From CAYMDS01 sp964576705 (lineage in GTDB: Bacteria; Patescibacteriota; Microgenomatia; Levybacterales; UBA12049): a DNA stretch of 10,061 bases. Made by a program: the position numbers and the translations under genes. The notes beneath the pieces were generated by a model. The model had not been told where the DNA came from, did no database searches, and saw nothing but the letters and a program-made list of their open reading frames with translations. Shown here one piece after another: positions 1 through 5,579 of the stretch (position 1 is the first letter of the stretch; each line of letters opens with the position of its first letter). The stretch spans positions 1-10,061 of the forward strand of contig CAZNVI010000040.1 of assembly GCA_964576705.1 (NCBI GenBank). The letters run 5' to 3'.

Positions 1-43
1 GTGGCTGATAGTAAGTGTGCGTGTTATTTGCTATCATATAAAT

Positions 44-2257
44 ATGCTAGAAACACCTGTGAAACCTGTAAAAGAGCCTACGAAAGTACTTCTTGAGATA
101 AAGACATCTCGTACCGGCGAAGAAACCCCTGAAGCGATGAAGCAATTCCTGCTTGGTTTGGTTAATTTAAAAAAGCCGATTATACCCTATCTTTGGTATC
201 GGGGGGTTTCTTTCAGCGTTGAAGTAACTGTAATAGACCAACTTATATATTTTTATTTGGCCGTCGATCCTTCATACCAGGGGTTCGTGGAATCACAGTT
301 GGCTTCGCAATATCCTAAGGCATTAATCAGTAAAGTACCGGATTATATGCCGAATATATTCACTAAAGTTGATACTTTAGCTATCGGACAGATGAAATTG
401 GCGCATGGACATCTGTATCCGTTACGTACTATCAAAGACTTTAAAGAGGTAGATCCACTTTCAAATTTACTTGGTGTGCTTTCGAAAGCTCAAGTAGGAG
501 ATATGATAACTGTCCAGTTCATGCTTCACCCGATAGGTAGCAGATGGCAAACGAAAGGCGAGATGTCAGCCAAGTCGTATACGGATTCCGAAGGAAAAGT
601 AAAAAGCAATCCATATGCCGCAGAGATTACAGAAAAAATAGCTCAAGCAGGATATAAAACCGCCATAAGAATTGCTGTAAACAGCACTACGAAACTAAGG
701 TCTGAACATTTAAGGCTCCAAATCGCCAACAGTTTCTCATCCTACAACAATCCTCTTAACTCATTAGTGCTTAGTAAGCCTATTTTATGGCAACCGAAGC
801 GATTAATTGATGTAATGCTCTCAAGATCCAGAAAGTTTATGCCAAGAAATCAAATATTAAATGTTGATGAAATAGCCAGTCTTTATCATTATCCGACCGT
901 GAAATTGTCTATGATTCATAATATATCGTGGCACAAGGTGATTCTTTCAGATCCGCCGGATAACCTCACTGTCGCAGAAAATCTAACAGAAGATGAGAAG
1001 AAAGATGTTAATTTTATGGCCAAGACAGAATACAAAAATAAAATGACCGTTTTTGGAATTAAGAAAAATGACAGACGGAGACATGTCTATATAGTCGGAA
1101 AGACAGGCTCAGGTAAATCGACACTTATCGCCAATATGGCGATCAATGATATGAGAAATAGAAGAGGATTCGCAATAGTCGATCCCCATGGAGATTTATG
1201 TGAAGTTTTACTCGATTACGTTCCGTCGTTTCGGATAAATGATGTCGTGTATCTTGATCCATCGGATCCAGATCGCGCATTCTCTCTAAATCCATTTGAG
1301 GTCACTAATGAAGCACAGAAGGAGCTGATTGTTTCAGGAATTTTAAGTATTTTTACGAAGGTGTGGGCTGGAGTTTGGTCTGCGAGGATGGAATATATTC
1401 TTAGAAACACGCTTTTAAGTGTAATAGAGATGCCAAATGCGACTATGCTTATGGTGCCTGAAATGCTATCGAATGCGAAGTTCAGATCGAAGGTAGTAGA
1501 TAGAATTTCAGATCCGGTCTTACGCAGCTTCTGGACGAATGAATTTGATAACTATACTGATAGATTGCGGGCAGAAGCTGTGGCGCCTATCCAGAATAAA
1601 GTAGGACAATTCCTGGCAAGTACTAAGATAAGAAATATTCTGCAATCTCCCAAATCCACTATCGATATAAGTAAAATCATGGATGAAGGTAAGATTTTAT
1701 TACTTAATTTATCTCAAGGAAAGCTAGGGGAGGATAATGCAGCTTTACTTGGTGCGATGATGATCACCAAGATTCAGCTAGCAGCGATGAACAGGGTATA
1801 CCAAAAAGAAGAAGACAGAAAAGATTTTTATCTCTATGTAGATGAGTTCCAAAATTTCGCCACCTCAAGCTTTATAAAGATATTATCAGAAGCTCGAAAG
1901 TACCGCTTAAGTTTGATCCTGGCGAACCAATATATAGCTCAGATTGAAGAAGACATCCGCGCTGCCATATTCGGTAATGCAGGATCCATGCTTTCGTTTA
2001 TAGTCGGTGCTACTGATGCATCGTATTTAGCTAAGGAGTTTACCGAAAGATTTAAGGAAGAAGACTTGCTAGCTCTTGGTAATTACCGTGCGATTATAAA
2101 ACTCGCCATAGATAATGTAACTATGCCGCCTTTCTTATGTTATTCGTTACCGCTTCCACGCTCAGTAACCCAAGGAAGGGATAAGGTCCTTCGATCCTCG
2201 AGTGAAAGATACACAAAGCCCGTTGGTAACAGAGAAGAGCCTGAGGAGGAAGTTTAA
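44..2257 (+). CDS. TraG/VirD4-like (DUF87-type) conjugation ATPase
   Basis: Probable hexameric P-loop ATPase of the type IV secretion/conjugation coupling class, expected to move DNA or protein at the inner face of the membrane. Counting residues from an alternative GTG at 17: Walker A GKTGSGKST at 361-369, a VDPHGDL motif at 388-394, Walker B YLYVDEFQNF at about 605-614, and a sensor-like LILANQY around 633-639, in the order seen in TraG/TrwB-type motors. The first 340 residues form a soluble domain I cannot name. No membrane helix is seen, unlike classical VirD4. Start: I prefer ATG at 44, because TATCAT at 32-37 would give a leaderless mRNA. GTG at 17 is possible, and the frame stays open and hydrophobic (WLIVSVRVICYHI) to the window edge, so a membrane-anchored N-terminus may lie outside. 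No VirB-type partner genes are visible. The stop abuts the repeat that precedes the next gene. Confidence 0.85.
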   Translation: MLETPVKPVKEPTKVLLEIKTSRTGEETPEAMKQFLLGLVNLKKPIIPYLWYRGVSFSVEVTVIDQLIYFYLAVDPSYQGFVESQLASQYPKALISKVPDYMPNIFTKVDTLAIGQMKLAHGHLYPLRTIKDFKEVDPLSNLLGVLSKAQVGDMITVQFMLHPIGSRWQTKGEMSAKSYTDSEGKVKSNPYAAEITEKIAQAGYKTAIRIAVNSTTKLRSEHLRLQIANSFSSYNNPLNSLVLSKPILWQPKRLIDVMLSRSRKFMPRNQILNVDEIASLYHYPTVKLSMIHNISWHKVILSDPPDNLTVAENLTEDEKKDVNFMAKTEYKNKMTVFGIKKNDRRRHVYIVGKTGSGKSTLIANMAINDMRNRRGFAIVDPHGDLCEVLLDYVPSFRINDVVYLDPSDPDRAFSLNPFEVTNEAQKELIVSGILSIFTKVWAGVWSARMEYILRNTLLSVIEMPNATMLMVPEMLSNAKFRSKVVDRISDPVLRSFWTNEFDNYTDRLRAEAVAPIQNKVGQFLASTKIRNILQSPKSTIDISKIMDEGKILLLNLSQGKLGEDNAALLGAMMITKIQLAAMNRVYQKEEDRKDFYLYVDEFQNFATSSFIKILSEARKYRLSLILANQYIAQIEEDIRAAIFGNAGSMLSFIVGATDASYLAKEFTERFKEEDLLALGNYRAIIKLAIDNVTMPPFLCYSLPLPRSVTQGRDKVLRSSSERYTKPVGNREEPEEEV

Positions 2258-2274
2258 AATTCAGAATTTAGAGT
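2258..2274. repeat. Left repeat arm beside four-helix-bundle gene
   Basis: AATTCAGAATTTAGAGT begins one base after the ATPase stop codon. Its first 11 bases (2258-2268) are the exact reverse complement of 2686-2696. Its last 10 (2265-2274) are the exact reverse complement of 2701-2710 and recur directly at 2711-2720. The matches are exact but not collinear, so the right side looks like a rearranged or reiterated copy. The four-helix-bundle gene sits between the two arms. Confidence 0.6.
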
Positions 2275-2287
2275 CCACAGTTAAATT

Positions 2288-2674
2288 ATGAGTCTAGAAT
2301 TGAATAAAAATGCCTCATTTAAACAACAATTTAAGAAACGATGCTTCGCTTTCTCTTTAGAAACACTTAGAGTAACTGAGAAATTACGAAATAATAGGAA
2401 CGCTTGGCCATTAATCGATCAGTTAATCCGCTCAGCCACATCAATAGGAGCAAATGTTGTAGAGGGAGGAAATAGCGCTTCTAAAAGAGAATTTATAAAT
2501 TATTTTCAGATCGCGTTAAAATCAGCATCAGAAACTCTATATTGGTTGGCTTTATTACGAGAGGCTGATTTTCATAATAAAGAAAGCTTAAACAGGCTAA
2601 TACAGGAGTGCACAGAGATTAAAAAGATTATTAGCACTGTAATTTTAAATACGAAGAAAAATTCTAAATTCTAG
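2288..2674 (+). CDS. Four-helix-bundle protein (23S rRNA IVS-type, S23 family)
   Basis: A small helical protein of the family first met inside intervening sequences of 23S rRNA (TIGR02436/PF05635). Relatives form pentameric four-helix bundles, and the family is related to Avd, the accessory protein of diversity-generating retroelements. The biochemical role of free-standing copies is unknown; nucleic acid binding is likely. The hallmarks are visible: a basic first helix (FKKRCFAFSLETL, 14-26), QLIRSATSIGANVVEG (45-60), then SKREFINYF (65-73) and ALKSASETLYWL (76-87). The 128-residue length fits the family. ATG 2288 is the start, since an in-frame TAA lies at 2282-2284. There is no Shine-Dalgarno sequence, and no separate promoter is convincing, so it may be read through from the ATPase. 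The last codons (KKNSKF, TAG) come from the flanking AT-rich repeat. No rRNA, reverse transcriptase or variable repeat is present here. Confidence 0.9.
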   Translation: MSLELNKNASFKQQFKKRCFAFSLETLRVTEKLRNNRNAWPLIDQLIRSATSIGANVVEGGNSASKREFINYFQIALKSASETLYWLALLREADFHNKESLNRLIQECTEIKKIISTVILNTKKNSKF

Positions 2675-2720
2675 ATTATATTCTTAATTCTGAATTCTAA
2701 ACTCTAAATTAATTTAGAGT
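2661..2720. repeat. Right AT-rich repeat cluster between convergent genes
   Basis: A run of related units built on ATTCTAAATT, ATTCTGAATT and ACTCTAAATT. It includes exact inverted matches to the left arm: 2686-2696 matches 2258-2268, and 2701-2710 matches 2265-2274. It covers the end of the four-helix-bundle gene (+), the intergenic gap and the end of the surface-protein gene (-). Both genes take their TAG stop from it. Confidence 0.6.
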
Positions 2721-2722
2721 TT
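2699..2722. terminator. Perfect 12+12 palindrome, possible terminator
   Basis: AAACTCTAAATT (2699-2710) is followed at once by its exact reverse complement (2711-2722), and T continues to 2724, giving a T5 run at 2720-2724. On the + strand this could act as a weak intrinsic terminator for the four-helix-bundle gene. The stem is almost all A-T and the T-run is short. On the - strand the palindrome lies across the last codons and stop of the surface-protein gene, without a good U-tract after it. It may equally be just part of the repeat cluster. Confidence 0.4.
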
Positions 2723-3456
2723 TTCCTCAGGTAGTATCCAGCAGAAGCTAATAACGGCAGTCCGATAATTCCCGCCATCTCAGGTCCTGTGTCTGGGGTT
2801 TTCGATTGTGTTTTTCCGCTAAAAATAGGTAATCCGCCCTTAGTCGTTTTAGGAGGAGTAGTCTTAAGACCGCCTTTAGTATTTGAGGTCGAGCCGGATT
2901 TCACGTCAGTACCTGATATATTAATACATAATCTTACATAGTCTGATCCGTTTTTGTTATTGTGTATTATCATGGCTTGATTGATACTACATGCTGAACT
3001 TTTTTCGAGCTTATCTAAGTCTAGTGTCGTATTTATAGTATGAGTAGTACTCTGATTTCTTTCTAATTTATCTATAGTATCAGTGACTTTATGCATTTTT
3101 GCATCATAAGCGCCATTTCCTGACTTATGTAATAGATATGCAGGAAGCACATCTTCGATTCGGATATTTGATAGTGGATTATTTGATGTGTTCTTTACGA
3201 TGATTCGGAAAGTAACTGTCTGGTCTTTCGGTAAGATATTGCTTACCACAGTAAGATGATCCACATATTTTTTTGACTGAGGGTCTAGAACTTGTTTATC
3301 TACTGAGATATTAGGGTGCTTAACGCATGTTTCGCCACCGCCGAAAATAGGAGGACAGGATGTCTGAGCGAAAGCATGAGAAGTATAAAGTATTAAGTAT
3401 AAAGTATTAAGTATGAATGCAAGGAGAAATAATCTAAAAGTAAGCGCTTTATTCAT
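2704..3456 (-). CDS. Secreted surface protein, DUF11-like, TPDTG sorting-type C-terminus
   Basis: A 250-residue exported protein, probably held at the cell surface. Residues 1-30 are a signal peptide (basic start, long hydrophobic core, cleavage expected after SHAFA). Residues 49-180 look like a DUF11/TIGR01451-type beta-sandwich, with an opening NISVDKQVLDP, then VTFRIIVKNTS (81-91) and IRIEDVLP (98-105). Cysteines 34, 44, 156 and 177 could form two disulfides once exported. A Thr/Lys/Gly-rich linker (183-219) leads to TPDTGPE (220-226), a hydrophobic stretch (228-242) and a basic tail RKNSK. This is the layout of an LPXTG-like sortase signal, with TPDTG in place of LPXTG. A strong promoter precedes it and predicts a leader of about 16 bases without a Shine-Dalgarno sequence. 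The small gene at 3550-3777 lies 93 bases upstream on the same strand, with no clear terminator between. No sortase is in the window. The ligand is unknown. Confidence 0.8.
   Translation of the reverse strand: MNKALTFRLFLLAFILNTLYLILYTSHAFAQTSCPPIFGGGETCVKHPNISVDKQVLDPQSKKYVDHLTVVSNILPKDQTVTFRIIVKNTSNNPLSNIRIEDVLPAYLLHKSGNGAYDAKMHKVTDTIDKLERNQSTTHTINTTLDLDKLEKSSACSINQAMIIHNNKNGSDYVRLCINISGTDVKSGSTSNTKGGLKTTPPKTTKGGLPIFSGKTQSKTPDTGPEMAGIIGLPLLASAGYYLRKNSKLI
3381..3414. repeat. 14-base tandem repeat inside a signal-peptide region
   Basis: AAGTATAAAGTATT occurs twice head to tail (3381-3394 and 3395-3408), followed by a partial third copy AAGTAT (3409-3414). On the coding (-) strand it encodes the signal-peptide core NTLYLILYT. 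A 14-base unit is not a multiple of three, so gaining or losing one copy would shift the frame of the surface-protein gene. Confidence 0.75.
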
Positions 3457-3478
3457 AGTAGGTAGTTACTTGCCTCGG

Positions 3479-3507
3479 AGTATAGATGTATCTTATAAGA
3501 TTGTCAA
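3479..3507 (-). promoter_or_regulatory. Sigma70-type promoter of surface-protein gene
   Basis: On the - strand, TTGACA (3507-3502) is followed by 17 bases and TATACT (3484-3479): a perfect -35, ideal spacing and a 5/6 -10. Transcription would start near 3472, leaving a leader of about 16 bases before the ATG at 3456. Confidence 0.7.
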
Positions 3508-3549
3508 ATGCTGAGCCGTGGGAGGGAGAAGTTGTAATTCAGCCTGAAA

Positions 3550-3777
3550 TTAACTGCCAAATAGTTCTTGTATAGCCTCTGCTCGCATCCGCGTAACCAT
3601 TTCATCTGCGGATTCCTTAGGTCCATCGTCTATTCCAGCCAGTAATTCAATGACTGCTATTACAATTGGCGCTTCTTCTAATAAACGTTCAGCTGTGACT
3701 ATAGTTCTCATGTCACCTGGCGTTCTTCTTGAGAATTTTCCTGTTCCTTGACGAGGTGCTTCCGCAGGTGCTGGCAT
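3550..3777 (-). CDS. Small unknown protein, 75 residues
   Basis: I do not recognise this protein. It has a Pro/Ala/basic N-terminus (1-22), then a probable amphipathic-to-hydrophobic helix (about 24-49, including IVIAVIELLAGI) and a second charged helix (about 54-72, ending AEAIQELFG). It has no signal peptide. The hydrophobic part is short for a membrane span, so a small helical-hairpin cytosolic protein is more likely. Support for a real gene comes from an extended -10 element (TGCTATAAT) nine bases before its ATG, which predicts an almost leaderless transcript, and from its place in a divergent promoter region. No Shine-Dalgarno sequence is present. It lies 93 bases upstream of the surface-protein gene on the same strand, so transcripts may run on into it, although that gene has its own promoter. 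Confidence 0.55.
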   Translation of the reverse strand: MPAPAEAPRQGTGKFSRRTPGDMRTIVTAERLLEEAPIVIAVIELLAGIDDGPKESADEMVTRMRAEAIQELFGS

Positions 3778-3786
3778 AATTGGCGC

Positions 3787-3795
3787 ATTATAGCA
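3787..3795 (-). promoter_or_regulatory. Extended -10 promoter of 75-residue gene
   Basis: The - strand reads TGCTATAAT (3795-3787): a perfect -10 with the upstream TG of extended -10 promoters. No good -35 is seen at 16-18 bases (TTGAGG lies 20 bases away). The predicted start near 3780 gives a leader of about 3 bases. Confidence 0.55.
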
Positions 3796-3831
3796 AAAAC
3801 CGCATCTGATTACCTCAAAAACATAAACCTA

Positions 3832-3848
3832 TATAATTCTGATATAAT
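3832..3848 (+). promoter_or_regulatory. Doubled TATAAT upstream of 99-residue gene
   Basis: TATAAT occurs twice on the + strand, at 3832-3837 and 3843-3848, one helical turn apart. The nearer one predicts transcription from about 3855, six bases before ATG 3861. The farther one has a poor -35 (TTACCT, 3810-3815, spacer 16). This makes the 3778-3860 gap a back-to-back promoter region. Confidence 0.5.
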
Positions 3849-3860
3849 TTTAAATTGTGT

Positions 3861-4160
3861 ATGGAAAGAAATTTTCAGAGACCTATCGCAGACATTGTAG
3901 AATACAACATAACTGGGCAATTAGTCTCTAGAGCTCCTTTAATATACAGTTCGATTGAGCGTATGGCAGGCATAATTGAATGCAGAGACCCTTATGTTAA
4001 CGGCATAATAGATCCCTTGAAGGCACGTGAGCTCTTACTTAACAGGGGTGTTTCTGCCGTAGGAATTTATGTAGCAGGTTCTTTGCTTAGCCATAAAGCC
4101 GGAAAGATATTTAATAACTGGAAAACTTGCAAGGTTTCAGGCCAGAATAGACTAGGATAA
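3861..4160 (+). CDS. Small unknown protein, 99 residues
   Basis: I do not recognise this protein. It is mixed and fairly hydrophobic, with a weakly hydrophobic, glycine-containing segment (GVSAVGIYVAGSLL, 63-76) followed by a basic tail (HKAGKIFNNWK). This could be a marginal membrane or membrane-associated helix. Cysteines are at 41 and 90. I start at ATG 3861, although TTG 3855 would add two residues. The nearby TATAAT at 3843-3848 fits a leader of only about 6 bases, and there is no Shine-Dalgarno sequence. The gene diverges from the 75-residue gene, and the next gene starts 59 bases downstream behind its own promoter. The upstream promoter and the absence of stops over 99 codons favour a real gene. 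The function cannot be inferred. Confidence 0.55.
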   Translation: MERNFQRPIADIVEYNITGQLVSRAPLIYSSIERMAGIIECRDPYVNGIIDPLKARELLLNRGVSAVGIYVAGSLLSHKAGKIFNNWKTCKVSGQNRLG

Positions 4161-4166
4161 TCTTCT

Positions 4167-4202
4167 GTTATTCTTGAAAATAACTACCCTAGATAATATA
4201 AT
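4167..4202 (+). promoter_or_regulatory. Promoter with dyad over the -35 element
   Basis: TTGAAA (4174-4179), a 17-base spacer and TATAAT (4197-4202) form a near-consensus promoter for the gene at 4220, with transcription from about 4209 and a leader of about 10 bases. The -35 lies in a dyad, GTTATT (4167-4172) against AATAAC (4179-4184). This could be an operator; no T-run follows, so it is not a good terminator for the 99-residue gene. A second TATAAT at 4214-4219 touches the start codon and is badly placed as a -10. Confidence 0.65.
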
Positions 4203-4219
4203 ACTCAACACCCTATAAT

Positions 4220-5335
4220 ATGGAAAAAAGTTGGAAGCCAACCAGAGATACGGCATTTAGTCGCTTGAGAGATTATGCAATAAGCAGCACCGTAGGGGCT
4301 GATTTTAAAGAAGACCTCAGAACATTCCGAACGAATTTGGGAATGTTGCAATTAGATTTAGGTAATGCAGCAAGTAGTGCCAAGTCGTTAATAAAAAAAG
4401 AGTCTAAGTATAGGCTGCCTGCCAGAGAATCAGTCCCGGTTTTAGCAGCAACGACTGGGATCGTTATTTATTTAGCAGGAGCAGAAGATGTAAGCGCTCA
4501 GTATGGAGCCTGTGAGCATTTGACATACTATGGTTATTCAGAAATCCCTAATGGTCAGCCGGGTATGGAATGTATGGAGAACACGTTAGATGGTATATCG
4601 GGTAATGAAGCGCGTGTTACTTATTATCCGTCTCTTTCGACTCCAGAATCTGATGCTGTTTCTACGTCTGTCTTCCAGCCTATGTCTACACCGGAAATTC
4701 CACAATTAGTTTTACCGACTTTTGATGTACCGACTATAACAATACCAACGATTGATATACCTGAATATCCGACTTTTGCCCCAATTCCTACATTTGAGCC
4801 TTGGCCTACTATGGATTTGGATGGCTTGTTTGATCCATCAGCGACTGATGTCCCGGCGTCTACCCCACAGGCGGTTGATTGGGTAAATACGCCGATTGGC
4901 GAACATGCCGATGAAATTCTAGTAGGAACTGCTGCTGTGGTAGGCGTACTAGGCCTAGGTTTAGCTGGTATTACAATTTGGTCAATCGCAAGAGAGGGAG
5001 CTACAAGTATTAATAACAATAGTAATGAGTCTGAACTGCAACCGGCGCAGACAGGAAGAGGTCGAGCATATGATATGTCGTCCGGACAGCCGTTTACAGA
5101 AGGTAGACGCACTTCTAGAACGCGACAGCAAGAGCCAGATAAGCTTGCTGGAAGAGGGAGAGAGGCTCCTAGTGGAGGCCTTATACACCTGGGTGATAAT
5201 GTATATGGAGAGCCAATATATGGCGATGGTAAGAATAGATATGATTCCGATGGGAGAAGATTAAAGGGCGAAGGAGGCTTGTTAGAATCCGAACTTAAAA
5301 GAGACAGAGATATAGACAGAGGTCTTGGCTTCTGA
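4220..5335 (+). CDS. Unknown membrane protein, proline-rich loop, charged C-terminal tail
   Basis: A 371-residue protein I cannot assign to a family. Residues 1-70 are charged and helical, probably cytosolic. A hydrophobic segment (72-87) follows. Next comes a long region to about 231 with two cysteines (98, 118) and a Ser/Thr/Pro-rich stretch (136-216). Within it, 160-184 show a five-residue rhythm of hydrophobic-Pro-Thr-hydrophobic-Asp/Thr type (LPTFD, VPTIT, IPTID). A strong membrane helix follows (233-257, ILVGTAAVVGVLGLGLAGITIW), then a soluble Arg/Gly/Asp-rich tail (258-371) containing GDNVYGEPIYGDGKNRYD. The simplest topology puts both ends in the cytosol and the proline-rich loop outside. 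VSA before Gln94 could instead be a signal-peptidase site, giving a C-terminally anchored protein. A good promoter lies upstream and no Shine-Dalgarno sequence. An open reading frame of 162 codons on the opposite strand is judged a shadow. Confidence 0.75.
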   Translation: MEKSWKPTRDTAFSRLRDYAISSTVGADFKEDLRTFRTNLGMLQLDLGNAASSAKSLIKKESKYRLPARESVPVLAATTGIVIYLAGAEDVSAQYGACEHLTYYGYSEIPNGQPGMECMENTLDGISGNEARVTYYPSLSTPESDAVSTSVFQPMSTPEIPQLVLPTFDVPTITIPTIDIPEYPTFAPIPTFEPWPTMDLDGLFDPSATDVPASTPQAVDWVNTPIGEHADEILVGTAAVVGVLGLGLAGITIWSIAREGATSINNNSNESELQPAQTGRGRAYDMSSGQPFTEGRRTSRTRQQEPDKLAGRGREAPSGGLIHLGDNVYGEPIYGDGKNRYDSDGRRLKGEGGLLESELKRDRDIDRGLGF

Positions 5336-5411
5336 CAATCCCAATGTGGCTTTGTTATCGTATGTTCAGCCTAGCAGACTGTCAGATATATCTTGGGAGA
5401 ACATTAAATAC

Positions 5412-5440
5412 TTGACAAATATTATATATTATGGTGTAAT
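5412..5440 (+). promoter_or_regulatory. Promoter upstream of rho
   Basis: TTGACA (5412-5417), exactly 17 bases, then TGTAAT (5435-5440): a perfect -35 and a 5/6 -10. Transcription should start near 5447, giving rho a leader of about 133 bases, far longer than the other leaders predicted in this window. Confidence 0.7.
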
Positions 5441-5446
5441 ACGCTT

Positions 5447-5579
5447 AGCTTGATCTTAAGCATAAGTTAGCAACTAGAATACTTCTTGAGCAAAGATCCC
5501 TTTAATTTAAGATTCAATATTTAATGTCCTAAACTTATACCTTGCCACTATTGCATAGATAATCACAATTTATTTTCGT
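5447..5579 (+). promoter_or_regulatory. rho leader, C-rich and G-poor
   Basis: This is the untranslated leader predicted from the promoter at 5412-5440. It has no open reading frame beyond ATG-TCC-TAA (5524-5532) and no strong hairpin, only weak GCTTA/TAAGC pairings near its start. By hand count, the 82 bases at 5498-5579 hold 16 C and only 6 G. That is the C-over-G, unstructured composition of Rho-loading (rut) sites, so Rho may limit its own transcription here, as known for rho leaders in other bacteria. This role is inferred. The start codon has no Shine-Dalgarno sequence. Confidence 0.4.

Noticed and set aside
2288..2674. Diversity-generating retroelement, because the four-helix-bundle family is related to Avd
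   Set aside because: There is no reverse transcriptase, template repeat or variable repeat in the window, and the protein fits the intervening-sequence branch better.
3381..3414. Start of a CRISPR or larger satellite array
   Set aside because: There are only two full 14-base copies with no spacers, and the tract is in frame within a signal peptide.
3538..3552. Hairpin TTCAG/CTGAA as terminator of the 75-residue gene
   Set aside because: The loop would be too short for the full stem, only four pairs are possible, and no U-run follows.
4624..5112. 162-codon open frame on the - strand
   Set aside because: It lies wholly within the membrane-protein gene, whose membrane helices and domain order make sense. 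The antisense product is Val/Gly/Ser/Ile low-complexity, the expected mirror of the proline-rich coding strand, and no promoter was seen.
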